Shown: positions 55,123 through 64,000, counted from the stretch's first letter. The stretch: DNA of 64,000 bases from Pseudarthrobacter sp. NBSH8 (GCF_014217545.1 NZ_CP043178.1:3844001-3908000), one strand, 5' to 3'. Made by a program: numbers and translations. Notes: generated by a model not told the origin, from the sequence alone.

Positions 55123-56559
55123 ATGACCAACCTAACCACCAGCCTGAGCACCGTGGGCACCGTCCCGGAAAGCCGGTCCGAACACGACCTCCTAGGTGAC
55201 CGGGACGTCCCGTTCGACGCGTACTGGGGCGTCCACACACTCCGCGCCGTGGAAAACTTCCCCATCACCGGACAACCGCTGTCCTCCAACATGCACCTGG
55301 TGCGGGGACTTGCCGCCGTGAAGCTTGCCGCCGCCCGCACCAACCGCGAACTGGGACTGCTGGACGCCGAACGCGGCCAGGCGATCGAGCAGGCGTGCGC
55401 TGACGTGATGAACGGCCGGCTCAGCGACCAGTTTGTGGTGGACGTCATCCAGGGCGGTGCCGGGACGTCGTCGAACATGAACACGAACGAGGTCATCGCG
55501 AACCGCGCCCTCGAAATCCTCGGCCACCCCAAAGGCGACTACGCCCGCCTGCACCCCAACGACCATGTAAACCTCAGCCAGTCCACCAACGACGTCTACC
55601 CCACCGCCGTGAAACTGGGCACCATCTTCGCCGGCCGGGAACTGCTGGACGCACTGGCCGAACTCGAAGAGGCTTTCGCCGCCAAGGCACTCGAATTCCG
55701 TACCGTGGTGAAGATGGGCCGCACGCAACTGCAGGACGCCGTCCCCATGACGCTGGGCCAGGAGTTCGGCACCTATGCCATCACCATCGGCGAGGATCGG
55801 CTGCGCCTGGCCGAGGCGGAACTGCTCATCCACGAAATCAACCTCGGCGCCACAGCAATCGGCACCGGACTGAACGCCCCTGCCGGTTACACCGAGGCCG
55901 CCTGCCGGCACCTGGCCGAGGTCACCGGGCTCCCGCTGGTCACCGCCGTCGACCTCATCGAAGCTACCCAGGATGTGGGCGCCTTTGTGCACCTGTCCGG
56001 CGTGCTCAAGCGCGTGGCCGTGAAGCTCTCGAAGATCTGCAACGACCTCCGCCTGCTCTCCTCCGGCCCGCGCGCCGGCTTTGGCGAGATCAACCTGCCG
56101 GCCGTCCAGTCCGGCTCATCCATCATGCCCGGCAAGATCAACCCGGTGATCCCGGAAGTGGTCAGCCAGGTGGCCTACGAAGTCATCGGCAACGACGTCA
56201 CCATCACTATGGCCGCCGAAGCCGGGCAGCTCCAGCTCAACGCTTTCGAACCCATCATTGTCCACAGCCTCCACAAAAGCATCTCCCACCTGGAGGCAGC
56301 CTGCCGCACCCTCACGGCACGCTGCGTCCGGGGCATCACCGCAAACACCGAGCACCTGCGGCTCACCGTGGAACAGTCAATCGGCCTGGTCACCGCGCTT
56401 AACCCCCACCTTGGCTACGCCACGGCCACCGCAATCGCCCGGGAGGCACTCGCCACCGGCAAGGGCGTTGCCGAGCTCGTATTGGAACACGGGCTGCTCA
56501 CCGCCGAGCAGCTCACGGACCTCCTCAGCCCGCAACGCCTGGCCAACCTCAGCAAGTAA
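55123..56559 (+). CDS. aspA: Aspartate ammonia-lyase
   Basis: 478 residues. Fumarase/aspartase signature [16 protein letters not shown], also [20 protein letters not shown] and [11 protein letters not shown]. It deaminates aspartate to fumarate and ammonia. TGAGGA at 55112-55117 is a ribosome binding site within the asparaginase stop; ATG 55123 is chosen over GTG 55111. With asparaginase and permease it forms a short pathway from asparagine to fumarate. Confidence 0.95.
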   Translation: MTNLTTSLSTVGTVPESRSEHDLLGDRDVPFDAYWGVHTLRAVENFPITGQPLSSNMHLVRGLAAVKLAAARTNRELGLLDAERGQAIEQACADVMNGRLSDQFVVDVIQGGAGTSSNMNTNEVIANRALEILGHPKGDYARLHPNDHVNLSQSTNDVYPTAVKLGTIFAGRELLDALAELEEAFAAKALEFRTVVKMGRTQLQDAVPMTLGQEFGTYAITIGEDRLRLAEAELLIHEINLGATAIGTGLNAPAGYTEAACRHLAEVTGLPLVTAVDLIEATQDVGAFVHLSGVLKRVAVKLSKICNDLRLLSSGPRAGFGEINLPAVQSGSSIMPGKINPVIPEVVSQVAYEVIGNDVTITMAAEAGQLQLNAFEPIIVHSLHKSISHLEAACRTLTARCVRGITANTEHLRLTVEQSIGLVTALNPHLGYATATAIAREALATGKGVAELVLEHGLLTAEQLTDLLSPQRLANLSK

Positions 56560-56606
56560 CCCCTGCTTCACCCCGCACTCTCCGAACAGGAACCCAAAGG
56601 ACCCCC

Positions 56607-58178
56607 ATGACACCGTCCCAGCAAACGTCTGCCCAAAAACCTGCCGGCAGCCAGCCAGCGGCCATCAGCGACCACACCATTCCGGCGCACGCCAAGGCCT
56701 CCGAGGCCGCACTCCATATCGAGGACGCGGGCTACCACAAAGGACTGAAACCCCGCCAGGTCCAGATGATCGCAATCGGCGGTGCTATCGGCACCGGGCT
56801 CTTTATGGGTGCCGGAGGGCGGCTGGCCGCCGCCGGACCGGCCCTCATCCTCAGCTACGCCGTCTGCGGCTTCTTCGCCTTCCTGATCCTGCGTGCGCTC
56901 GGGGAACTCGTGATGCACCGCCCGTCCTCCGGCTCCTTCGTGTCCTACGCCCGGGAGTTTTTCGGAGAGAAGGCCGCGTTCGTCACCGGCTGGCTCTACT
57001 GGCTCAACTGGGCGATGACGGCAATCGTGGACATTACCGCCGTCGCGCTCTACATGAACTTCTTCAAGAAGTACTGGGCGCCGATCGCGGAGGTGCCGCA
57101 GTGGACCTGGGCTTTGGGTGCCCTGGTCCTGGTTCTCGGCCTGAACCTGGTTTCCGTCAAGGTCTTCGGTGAGATGGAGTTCTGGTTTGCGCTCATCAAG
57201 GTGGTGGCACTGGTGACCTTCCTGGTCGTGGGCATCTACTTCGTTATCTTCGGCACCCCGGTGGACGGCCAGGAGGTCGGTTTTACCCTGATCGCCGACA
57301 ACGGCGGCATGTTCCCCAACGGCCTGCTGCCCGCGGTCGTGGTGATGCAGGGCGTGGTGTTCGCCTACGCCTCCATCGAGCTCATCGGCACCGCCGCCGG
57401 CGAAACCGAAAACCCGGAAAAGATCATGCCGAAGGCCATCAACACGGTCATCGTCCGCATCGCGGTGTTCTACGTCGGATCCCTGATCCTGCTGTCCCTC
57501 CTGCTGCCCTTCACGTCCTACAAGGCCGGCGAAAGTCCGTTTGTCACCTTCTTCGGCTCCATCGGGGTGGACGGCGTGGACGCCATCATGAACCTTGTGG
57601 TCCTCACCGCAGCCTTGTCCTCGCTCAACGCCGGCCTCTACTCCACCGGCCGCATCATGCGCTCCATGTCCTTGTCAGGCTCCGCTCCGAAGTTCGCCGG
57701 TCTCATGAACAAAGCCGGCGTCCCTTACGGCGGCATTGCCATGACTGCCGCCGTGGCTGTCCTCGGCGTGATCCTCAACGCGCTGGTTCCGGCCGAAGCG
57801 TTCGAGATCGTGCTGAACATCGCCTCGCTCGGCATCATCAGCAGCTGGGCCATGATTGTGCTCTGCCAGATGAAGCTGGCCCAGCTGGCAGCCCGCGGCG
57901 AACTGCTCCGCCCGGCCTTCCGGATGCCCGGTTCCCCGGTCACCGGCTGGGTCACGCTCGCATTCCTGCTGGCGGTCCTGATCCTGATGGCCTTCGACTC
58001 TCCCGTCGGCACCTGGACCATCGCTTCCCTGGTAATTGTCATCCCTGCCCTGATGCTCGGCTGGCGCCTGTGCCGGGAGCGCGTCCTGGAGATCGCCGCC
58101 ATCCGCGACGGCTACACCGGCCCGTTCCCGCGGGTGGCCAACCGTCCGTCACCGGGCGCCCCGGCAGACCGGGACTGA
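56607..58178 (+). CDS. ansP: Amino acid permease, probably L-asparagine permease
   Basis: 523 residues, 12 helices. APC/AAT family motifs: [20 protein letters not shown] and [41 protein letters not shown]-terminal 40 residues are polar. The position behind asparaginase and aspartase favours asparagine or aspartate uptake. Starts 47 bases after aspA. Confidence 0.9.
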   Translation: MTPSQQTSAQKPAGSQPAAISDHTIPAHAKASEAALHIEDAGYHKGLKPRQVQMIAIGGAIGTGLFMGAGGRLAAAGPALILSYAVCGFFAFLILRALGELVMHRPSSGSFVSYAREFFGEKAAFVTGWLYWLNWAMTAIVDITAVALYMNFFKKYWAPIAEVPQWTWALGALVLVLGLNLVSVKVFGEMEFWFALIKVVALVTFLVVGIYFVIFGTPVDGQEVGFTLIADNGGMFPNGLLPAVVVMQGVVFAYASIELIGTAAGETENPEKIMPKAINTVIVRIAVFYVGSLILLSLLLPFTSYKAGESPFVTFFGSIGVDGVDAIMNLVVLTAALSSLNAGLYSTGRIMRSMSLSGSAPKFAGLMNKAGVPYGGIAMTAAVAVLGVILNALVPAEAFEIVLNIASLGIISSWAMIVLCQMKLAQLAARGELLRPAFRMPGSPVTGWVTLAFLLAVLILMAFDSPVGTWTIASLVIVIPALMLGWRLCRERVLEIAAIRDGYTGPFPRVANRPSPGAPADRD

Positions 58179-58207
58179 GGTCCCGCAGGGTCCGCGGGGC
58201 GGGTTGC

Positions 58208-58243
58208 GGGTTGCGGGGGCGTAACGCAACGTCCCCGCAACCC
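58208..58243 (+). terminator. Terminator-like hairpin after the permease gene
   Basis: GGGTTGCGGGGGCGT (58208-58222) pairs with ACGTCCCCGCAACCC (58229-58243) with one mismatch; no T-tract. Probably ends the asparagine operon. Confidence 0.6.
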
Positions 58244-58330
58244 CTGGCCGCGGTGGTTCGCATATGCTCGAGCAGACAAGCTTATCTTGGCTCAATCTGG
58301 CTCAACGACGAACCACCCGGGAGACATGGC

Positions 58331-59647
58331 ATGACCAACTGGCGCATCAGGGATTTCCATTCAGCAGACCTGGACGGGATCCTGCACCTCTGGGAGTCGC
58401 TCAAGGACTCAAATGTGGAACCCGTCTACGCCCTCTCCGAGGTGCTGGCATCCTGCGAGAAGGACCACGCGGTGGTGGCGGTGCAGGGTGATCAGGTGGT
58501 GGGCGCCGCCGTCGGCCGCGCCGCGCATGACCAGGGCTGGATCGTCTTCCTGGCCACACTGCCGGAATACCGCGGGCGCGGGATCGGCACCTCGCTGCTC
58601 GCCGCCGTCGAAAACCGGATGGCGCCGCACGGCCTTAACAAACTCTCCGCGCTGATGCCGGAAGCGGAAACCCGTGTGGAGGCGTTCCTCAGCCGCGGTT
58701 TCGCGCTCAAGAAGAACCTGCGCTATTTCGAGCGGACCATTCCCGTCCAGCGGCAGGAGCTGGGGGCGCTGGGCCAGCTGGGCGGCCGGATCCTGGCCCG
58801 GGACCTGTGGGAAAACGTGGCCGGCATGCGCAAGGAAAAGGAACTCCTGGAGCGCCGGCTGGTCCTGCCCCTCGCGGAGGCCGACCTCGCCGATGAATAC
58901 GGTGTGGTGCCGCCACGTGCCGTGGTGCTGTTTGGCCCTCCCGGCACCGGCAAGACCACGTTTGCGAAGGCCATCGCGTCCCGGCTCGAGTGGCCGTTCG
59001 TGGAGGTTTTCCCGTCCCGGCTGGCCTCCGACCCCAAGGGCCTCGCCGGGGCCCTGCGCGAAACGTTCCTCGAGATCGCGGAGCTGGAACACTGTGTGGT
59101 GTTCATCGACGAGGTGGAAGAGATCGCGTCCCAGCGTTCCGGTGAACCGCCGTCTCCCCTGCAGGGCGTCACGAACGAGCTCCTGAAGATCATCCCGGCG
59201 TTCCGCGAACAGCCCGGCCGCCTGCTGGTGTGCGCCACCAATTTCATCCGCGCACTGGACACCGCATTCCTGCGGCACGGCCGGTTCGACTACGTCATCC
59301 CCATCGGCCTCCCGGACCGCCAGGCCCGCGAAGCCATGTGGCAGCGCTTCATCCCGGCCACCGTGGTGGACGATGTGGACGTGGAGCTCCTGGTGGAACG
59401 GACCGAGGGCTTCTCCCCCGCGGACATTGAGTATGCCGCCCGCAGCGCCTCCCAGCGTGCGCTGGAAAAGGCAGTGTACGACGACGGCGGGGCGGCTTCG
59501 GGCGGTAACGTTTCAGTCCGCGAGGCGGTCCGGAAGGGGCCCTGCACCCAGGACTACCTCGACGCGATCGGCGATACCCGGACCACTGTGAGCCAGGAAG
59601 TCCAGGAACTGTTCCTTGAGGACATCGACTCGCTGGGGCGGGTCTAA
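58331..59647 (+). CDS. GNAT acetyltransferase-AAA+ ATPase fusion
   Basis: 438 residues. Residues 1-135: GNAT fold, acetyl-CoA loop RGRGIGTSLLAA (81-92). A linker rich in Arg/Leu follows (about 136-195). Residues 196-420: AAA+ domain with Walker A GPPGTGKTT (202-210), Walker B CVVFIDEVEEI (255-265), sensor 1 CATN (301-304) and arginine finger region RHGRFD (315-320). The AAA part resembles the single-module FtsH/Cdc48-like type. GGGAGA is seven bases before the ATG. A fusion of these two domains is unusual. Function unknown; protein acetylation linked to ATP-driven remodelling is only a guess. Confidence 0.88.
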   Translation: MTNWRIRDFHSADLDGILHLWESLKDSNVEPVYALSEVLASCEKDHAVVAVQGDQVVGAAVGRAAHDQGWIVFLATLPEYRGRGIGTSLLAAVENRMAPHGLNKLSALMPEAETRVEAFLSRGFALKKNLRYFERTIPVQRQELGALGQLGGRILARDLWENVAGMRKEKELLERRLVLPLAEADLADEYGVVPPRAVVLFGPPGTGKTTFAKAIASRLEWPFVEVFPSRLASDPKGLAGALRETFLEIAELEHCVVFIDEVEEIASQRSGEPPSPLQGVTNELLKIIPAFREQPGRLLVCATNFIRALDTAFLRHGRFDYVIPIGLPDRQAREAMWQRFIPATVVDDVDVELLVERTEGFSPADIEYAARSASQRALEKAVYDDGGAASGGNVSVREAVRKGPCTQDYLDAIGDTRTTVSQEVQELFLEDIDSLGRV

Positions 59648-59655
59648 GCTAGGCA

Positions 59656-59715
59656 AGGCGGGGTCAGGTACGGCCCATGTTTCGCCCCCGGATGGGCCGT
59701 AAGTGACCCTGCGTT
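59656..59715. repeat. Palindromic intergenic element, copy 2
   Basis: Arms GCGGGGTCAGGTACGGCCCA and ATGGGCCGTAAGTGACCC with partial mismatches, between the fusion gene and the convergent HD gene. Shares GCGGGGTCA...TGACCC.GCGTT and GGCCC with the element at 30465-30525. Likely acts as a two-way terminator. Confidence 0.75.
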
Positions 59716-59716
59716 G

Positions 59717-60328
59717 CTAGGGGGCGTCGTCGTACGTCAGGTTCTCGTAATCCGTGTCGTCTTCATCGTCGAGCCTGTCGTCCAACTCCTTCAGCAGCCA
59801 GGGATTAACCCGCGCAAGGATCTTCCGGACTTCCTCGACGTCGACGGCGGCATACAGCACCGGACGGGCATCCCGGTACTTGGTGACCGGCGGCTTGTCC
59901 GGCCACTTCGCGGCGAGAGCCCTGACGCGTTCGGGCAGGGAATTGTGGGCGTTGTCCGCGATCTTCACCAGGGCCGCGTCGTGGTCCTCGGCGATGAAGT
60001 GCATTCCGGCCTGATAATCATCGGGATTGTCGTGCAGCCGGTTGGTGACCCGCTCGATGATGTCCGCTGCCCGCTCGGAAACGCCCATATCCAACAGCGC
60101 CTGCCGCGTGATGGGAGTGTCTTCGGCAATGTCATGAAGGTAACCGGCGATCCGGATATCGTCGTCGAAATCTGCCAGGGCATCCCCTACCGCTATCACA
60201 TGATCACGGTAAGGGCGCTTGAGCTTGTCCTTCTGCCGGTTGTGGGCCACCTCGGCCAGGACCTTCGCGGTCTCGACAGTGAATCCCGGTTGAGGGAGTT
60301 TGGCTTCAGTGAATTCGGGTTCCGACAT
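59717..60328 (-). CDS. HD-domain hydrolase, RelA/SpoT-hydrolase-like
   Basis: 203 residues. HD signature order resembles small alarmone hydrolases (Mesh1) and the SpoT hydrolase domain: AHNRQKDKLKRPYRDHV (first His), IAGYLHDIAEDT (His-Asp), and LVKIADNAHNSL (last Asp). This order usually coordinates one metal ion. C-terminal tail is acidic (DDRLDDEDDTDYENLTYDDA). (p)ppGpp or another nucleotide may be the substrate; that is inferred only. Convergent with the GNAT-AAA+ gene. Confidence 0.75.
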   Translation of the reverse strand: MSEPEFTEAKLPQPGFTVETAKVLAEVAHNRQKDKLKRPYRDHVIAVGDALADFDDDIRIAGYLHDIAEDTPITRQALLDMGVSERAADIIERVTNRLHDNPDDYQAGMHFIAEDHDAALVKIADNAHNSLPERVRALAAKWPDKPPVTKYRDARPVLYAAVDVEEVRKILARVNPWLLKELDDRLDDEDDTDYENLTYDDAP

Positions 60329-60371
60329 GGCTTAAGCCTACGCGCCGGGCTGCGAGTGTCTGTTCGCGGGC

Positions 60372-61256
60372 CTACTGGGGGCCGCTCCAAACCCACGGTT
60401 CCCGTGGCAGCCCTGACGGCCTGAACGTTGCGAGGGCTTGCTCCAGCGTCCCGCCCGCAAGCCCCAGGGACTGCAGGATGAGGTTCCGCACGTCAGCGGC
60501 GGAAACGCCCGCGCGGGAGAGGTCGCCCAACGTCACGGCGCCGTCGCGCTTGGCCAGCCGGGCGCCGTCGGAATTCACCACCAACGGCACGTGCGCATAT
60601 TCCGGAATAGGAATATTCAACAGCAGCGCTAGATACGCCTGCCTGGGCGTGGACGGCAACAGGTCATCGCCCCGCACCACCTGGTCGATGCCCTGCGCGG
60701 CGTCGTCCACCACGACAGCCAGGTTGTAGGCGGTAACACCGTCGTTGCGGCGGAGGACAAAATCATCCACGACGCCGGTGAACTCCCCATGCAGCAGATC
60801 CTGCACGGAGTATTCCGTTGTTCCGGCGCGAAGCCGGATGGCGGCCGGCCGCGTGGAGCGCTTGAAGTCCAGCTCAGCAGGATCGAGGTCACGGCAGGTG
60901 CCCGGATAGGCGCCCTGCGGCGCGTGCGGCGCTGACGGCGCCTCCTGGATTTCACGGCGCGTGCAGAAGCATTCATAGGTGAGCCCTGCAGCAGTCAGCC
61001 GCCCGATCGCCTCGGCGTAGATGGCAGCCCGGTCCGCCTGGCGCACGACGGCGCCGTCCCACGTCACGCCCACGGCCTCCAGATCGCGGAGCTGCACTGC
61101 CTCCGCGCCCGCCCGCGCCCGGTCAAGGTCCTCGACGCGCAGCAGGAAGTCGCGGCCAGTGGACCGGGCAAACAACCAGGCGAGCATCGCGGTGCGGAGG
61201 TTCCCCACGTGGAGTTCACCGGACGGGCTGGGGGCAAAGCGGCCGGCTGGGGTCAT
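60372..61256 (-). CDS. gluQ: Glutamyl-Q tRNA(Asp) synthetase
   Basis: 294 residues. HIGH-like signature PSGELHVGNLR and KMSKS-like LAKRDGA; the protein is a short GluRS-like catalytic domain without the anticodon-binding part. Metal-site cysteines visible in YECFCTRREIQ and C of YPGTCRDLD. It glutamylates queuosine in tRNA(Asp). Upstream lies a long hairpin (next entry). Confidence 0.92.
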   Translation of the reverse strand: MTPAGRFAPSPSGELHVGNLRTAMLAWLFARSTGRDFLLRVEDLDRARAGAEAVQLRDLEAVGVTWDGAVVRQADRAAIYAEAIGRLTAAGLTYECFCTRREIQEAPSAPHAPQGAYPGTCRDLDPAELDFKRSTRPAAIRLRAGTTEYSVQDLLHGEFTGVVDDFVLRRNDGVTAYNLAVVVDDAAQGIDQVVRGDDLLPSTPRQAYLALLLNIPIPEYAHVPLVVNSDGARLAKRDGAVTLGDLSRAGVSAADVRNLILQSLGLAGGTLEQALATFRPSGLPREPWVWSGPQ

Positions 61257-61280
61257 GTGTCAACCCTAGTCCGGACAGCA

Positions 61281-61341
61281 CAAGAGCCTCTCAGCTACCG
61301 ATGACTTCGGGGATCCGACGTCGGTGGCTCAGGGGCTCTTG
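61281..61341. repeat. Long intergenic stem-loop upstream of gluQ
   Basis: CAAGAGCC (61281-61288) pairs with GGCTCTTG (61334-61341) and AGCTACCGA with TCGGTGGCT inside. It lies in the gap between two divergent genes, about 25 bases upstream of the gluQ start. Function unknown; may be a dispersed element or leader structure. The remaining gap to 61581 holds only the regulator promoter region. Confidence 0.65.
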
Positions 61342-61530
61342 CCGTGTGTGCAGAATGACCGTGGTGTGAACAAGTGTCAATCAGCGGCGTCCTCCTTGCG
61401 GGAGGCGGTGTCCAGTTGCCGGGTGGTGTGCCGGTGTTCCTGTAGCCTGCGGGATTCGGCGGTAGCCTCAGCCCTTGTTGCCATAATTTGAGCAGACGCC
61501 ATACAGTTGGGGCAACCGGCATGCATTTCG

Positions 61531-61547
61531 TTGGTCAGTCTGACCAA
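61531..61547. promoter_or_regulatory. Perfect palindrome upstream of an Lrp-type regulator
   Basis: TTGGTCAGTCTGACCAA, perfect 8-bp half sites around one base, 34 bases before TTG 61582. Likely autoregulatory operator of the following Lrp/AsnC protein. Confidence 0.65.
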
Positions 61548-61581
61548 TAGCAGCCACACACTCCGACAGGAACTGATCAGA

Positions 61582-62040
61582 TTGCAGCAATTGGACGCCA
61601 CGGACAAGCACATCCTCGATGCCCTGGACGAGGACCCACGCGTGCCCATCATGGTGCTGGCCCAGCGACTGGGCCTGGCGCGCGGCACCGTCCAGTCGCG
61701 CCTGGAGCGGATGTCGGCGTCGGGCGCCCTTCGTCCCAACAGCAGCCGGGTGCTCCCTTCCGCCTTGGGCCGCGGTGTGGCGGCGGCCGTCAGCGCCGAA
61801 CTGGACCAGAGCCACCTCAACGAAGCGATCGCGGCGCTCCGCATGATCCCCGAGGTGCTGGAATGCCATGCCCCTGCCGGCGACACCGACCTGCTGATCC
61901 GCGTAGTGGCCACCAGCCCGGACGACCTCTACCGCGTGTCCGAGGAGATCCGGCTCTGCCCCGGAATCGTCCGCACCTCCACCAGCATGTTCCTGCGCGA
62001 AGTCATCCCGTACCGGACCACCGGGCTGCTGCAGGACTGA
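61582..62040 (+). CDS. Lrp/AsnC family transcriptional regulator
   Basis: 152 residues. Helix-turn-helix with LDATDKHILDALDEDPRVPI, VLAQRLGLARGTVQSRLERM; C-terminal ligand-binding RAM domain (ECHAPAGDTDLLIRVVATSP). TTG 61582 fits the usual N-terminus and has AGGAA nine bases upstream; the frame is open back to 61507. Target unknown; the palindrome at 61531 suggests autoregulation. Confidence 0.88.
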   Translation: MQQLDATDKHILDALDEDPRVPIMVLAQRLGLARGTVQSRLERMSASGALRPNSSRVLPSALGRGVAAAVSAELDQSHLNEAIAALRMIPEVLECHAPAGDTDLLIRVVATSPDDLYRVSEEIRLCPGIVRTSTSMFLREVIPYRTTGLLQD

Positions 62041-62146
62041 AGTCCGTCATTCCGGGCCCGCATTCAACCCCGCACGGGGAGCTTTCCCATCGCCCGCGAG
62101 GACGCATCGCAGCTAGGCTGGCACGGGAATCCATTCAGGGAGAGAC

Positions 62147-62772
62147 ATGGCGGGGAACTTTTACGGCCGCGACGTGGCCCAGTTGCGGCAGCTCGCCAAA
62201 GAACTTGCAGGCGGCGCCAACGGGCTAAGCCTGCTCGGCCAGCAGCTCAGCAGGGCCATCAGCACCGGCGCCTGGAAAGGGCACGACGGCGAACGTCTCC
62301 GGAGTGACTGGACGTGGTCGCTCCTGTTGCTGCTGAAGTCCACAGCGGCAGGGCTGGAATCGGCCTGCAAGCCGGTGCTTGCAACGCCGACGAGCAGGAA
62401 AAGGCCAGCAACGGGGCCGGTTCCGGAAGTAGCGGAGCCGGGGGCAGCGGCAGCGGTTCGGGGGAAGATGCCGCCATGGACGCTGCCGCCGACTCCGGCC
62501 TGATCGACAAGAACTCCGAAGAAAACGCGGCTTTCCTCAACTCCTCGCCGAACGAGTATTTTGAGCTCATCCGGGACGGCGTGGAGCGGTACGGGGTCGA
62601 CGCCGACTCCGCAGAACGCTGGATCGCCGGTGCCGAGCGGGACCCGGAACGAAAGAGCGACTTTTCCATAACTTCCGGCACCTCCGCGGGGCTGGAAGTG
62701 AACTACGACCTCCGCTACGACGGCACCAAGGACACCCAAGTGATCATCGTCCATGTCAGTCCTGCGGCGTAG
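62147..62772 (+). pseudogene. WXG100-like protein gene with frameshift
   Basis: GGGAGAG precedes ATG 62147. The first frame gives MAGNFYGRDVAQLRQLAKEL, AWKGHDGERLRSDW with the WxG turn, then LLKSTAAGLESACK; it reads into unrelated residues near 62390 and ends at 62503. The second frame (to 62772) continues with NADEQEKASN, a Gly/Ser linker, and a C-terminal domain with EYFELIRDGVERYGVDADSA and VIIVHVSPAA. The two parts look like one protein joined through a frameshift at about 62314-62390. This is a broken gene or a sequencing error. WXG100-type proteins are usually type VII secretion substrates; no secretion genes lie nearby. Confidence 0.65.
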
Positions 62773-62812
62773 ACGGGATGGCGTGGGACAGCCGGCGCGA
62801 TGAGCACGCGCG

Positions 62813-63268
62813 CTACACCGGCGGACCTGCATTGGACTTCAGGTTCTTCATCACCAGCGTGGATGTCAGTCGCTCAACCCCGGGCAGTGACGTGAGCTCG
62901 GCGTCGTAGAAGCGCTGGTAGCCGGGCAGGTCCTCGGCGATGACCTTCAGCAGGTAGTCCGGGGAGCCGAAGAGCCGCTGCGCCTCCACGATGTTCGGAT
63001 TCTCCGCCACGCGGTTCTCAAAGATCTCCATGGTGGAGCGGTCCACCTGGCGCAAAGTGACAAACACAATGGCCTCGAAACCCAGCCCGACGGCGGCGGG
63101 GTCGATGTCCGCTTTGTAGCCGCGGATCACCCCCGACGTCTCGAGGTCCCGGAGCCTCCGGTGGCACGGCGCCACCGTGAGCCCGACCTTCGCGGCCAGT
63201 GCCGTGGCAGTCATTCGGCCATCCTCCTTGAGGTGGCGCAAAATATTCCTATCTATATGGTCAATCAC
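62813..63268 (-). CDS. Lrp/AsnC family transcriptional regulator
   Basis: 151 residues, full length. N-terminal helix-turn-helix IDRNILRHLKEDGRMTATAL, VAPCHRRLRDLETSGVI; C-terminal RAM domain RLFGSPDYLLKVIAEDLPGY. Divergent from a LysE-type exporter, 105 bases apart, so it probably controls that gene in response to an amino acid. A GCTCGA-TCGAGC palindrome (63291-63303) lies between them. Confidence 0.93.
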   Translation of the reverse strand: MIDHIDRNILRHLKEDGRMTATALAAKVGLTVAPCHRRLRDLETSGVIRGYKADIDPAAVGLGFEAIVFVTLRQVDRSTMEIFENRVAENPNIVEAQRLFGSPDYLLKVIAEDLPGYQRFYDAELTSLPGVERLTSTLVMKNLKSNAGPPV

Positions 63269-63373
63269 GCAAATATCTTACCAATTCAGGCTCGAGTCGA
63301 GCGAAAAGGGTAAGCACTTATGGCCGAATACTTCATAGGTTTGTCCTGTACCTAAATCGGACAGGAGCCCGCC

Positions 63374-64000
63374 ATGAATCCCCAGTTATTTTTCGCCTTC
63401 ATACTGGTGGCGGTCGCCCTCGCGTGCACCCCCGGCGTGGACTGGGCGTACTCCATTACGGCCGGTCTGCGGCAGCGCAGCTTTATCCCGGCCGTAGCCG
63501 GACTTTGCGGCGGCTACGTCCTGCATACGCTGCTGATGGTGGCAGGTCTCGCGGCCCTGCTGTCCGGCCTGCCGGGCGTTCTGGGCTGGCTTACGGTGGC
63601 CGGCGCGTGCTACCTGCTGTGGCTGGGCATCAGCACCCTTCGCTCCTGGCGAGGCGCCTCCTTCAGTGCAGCAGACGCCGCCGGGAAGCCCGCCAACCAG
63701 CTCCGCACTTTCCTTCAGGGCATGGGCACCAGCGGCATCAACCCCAAGGGGCTGCTGTTCTATGTGGCGCTGGTGCCGCAGTTCGTCAGCCCGGAGGCCT
63801 CCCTCCCGATCCCTGTCCAGTCCGGCCTGCTGGGCCTGACCTTTGTCCTGCTGGCCGGAACCGTCTACACCTTTGTGGCACTGTTGGCCCGCAAACTCCT
63901 GCAGTCCCGGCCCGGTGCCGCGCGGACAGTCACTCTTGCCAGCGGTATCATCATGGTTGCGCTGGGGGTCGTGCTCCTCTCAGAGCAGCTGGTTCCGCTG
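63374..64000 (+). CDS. LysE/RhtB family amino acid exporter (partial)
   Basis: 209 codons before the window ends, with no stop. LysE signatures: FILVAVALACTPGVDWAYSI, GLRQRSFIPAVAGLCGGYVL, and FLQGMGTSGINPKGLLFYVA, with about six helices. It exports amino acids. AGGAG lies six bases before ATG 63374. Divergent from the Lrp-type regulator, its likely regulator. Confidence 0.93.
   Translation, partial: MNPQLFFAFILVAVALACTPGVDWAYSITAGLRQRSFIPAVAGLCGGYVLHTLLMVAGLAALLSGLPGVLGWLTVAGACYLLWLGISTLRSWRGASFSAADAAGKPANQLRTFLQGMGTSGINPKGLLFYVALVPQFVSPEASLPIPVQSGLLGLTFVLLAGTVYTFVALLARKLLQSRPGAARTVTLASGIIMVALGVVLLSEQLVPL

Overview
This window is chromosomal DNA from a high-GC Gram-positive bacterium, almost certainly an Arthrobacter/Pseudarthrobacter-type member of the Micrococcaceae. 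The evidence is the actinobacterial rRNA operons without spacer tRNAs, the CopD-CtaG fusion, frequent GTG and TTG starts, 4-base ATGA/GTGA stop-start overlaps, an IdeR/DtxR-like iron box, and the protein sequences themselves. All annotation here was read by eye from the sequence; no database search was run.

Layout. 1-2.1 kb: end-truncated copD-ctaG-type gene and an HU gene, both minus strand. 2.4-18.4 kb: two complete 16S-23S-5S rRNA operons, both on the minus strand, inside a near-identical direct repeat of about 6.17 kb (2436-8608 and 12249-18426). The 3.6 kb between them is a small accessory island. It holds an intact IS21-family element (istA/istB, 26-bp terminal inverted repeats, 5-bp target duplication), a methyltransferase gene with its middle deleted, and a 3'-truncated YCII-domain gene. 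18.6-19.4 kb: rpmB-rpmG-rpsN operon of cysteine-poor ribosomal proteins.

19.7-22.5 kb: a flavin electron-transfer cluster (ferric-reductase-like membrane protein split from its FAD/NAD domain, an FMN-binding exported protein, and the ApbE flavin transferase). 22.5-25.1 kb: two paralogous SGNH hydrolases around a marR/yciI pair. 25.2-30.4 kb: a siderophore uptake operon (lipoprotein, two permeases, ATPase, siderophore-interacting reductase) behind an iron box. 30.6-36.3 kb: a jetABC (MksFEB/EptABC) SMC-like operon with no jetD beside it.

36.5-49.8 kb: small membrane proteins, an acyl-CoA dehydrogenase, YchJ, an aldo/keto reductase, a PAP2-DedA-response regulator-histidine kinase operon, an S4 protein, an amidohydrolase, and GIY-YIG-like and uracil-DNA-glycosylase-like genes. 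49.8-51.4 kb: hipBA toxin-antitoxin with two matching palindromic operators. 51.6-58.2 kb: an AGCS symporter, then a GntR/FadR regulator, asparaginase, aspartase and an asparagine permease, which together make an asparagine/aspartate use operon. 58.3-64 kb: a GNAT-AAA+ fusion protein, an HD hydrolase resembling alarmone hydrolases, gluQRS, an Lrp regulator, a frameshifted WXG100-like gene, and an Lrp/LysE-type exporter pair cut by the window end.

The items most worth a second look are the JetABC operon lacking JetD, the GNAT-AAA+ fusion, the rRNA-operon duplication with its decayed island, and the split flavin electron-transfer module. No entirely novel system could be demonstrated from sequence alone.
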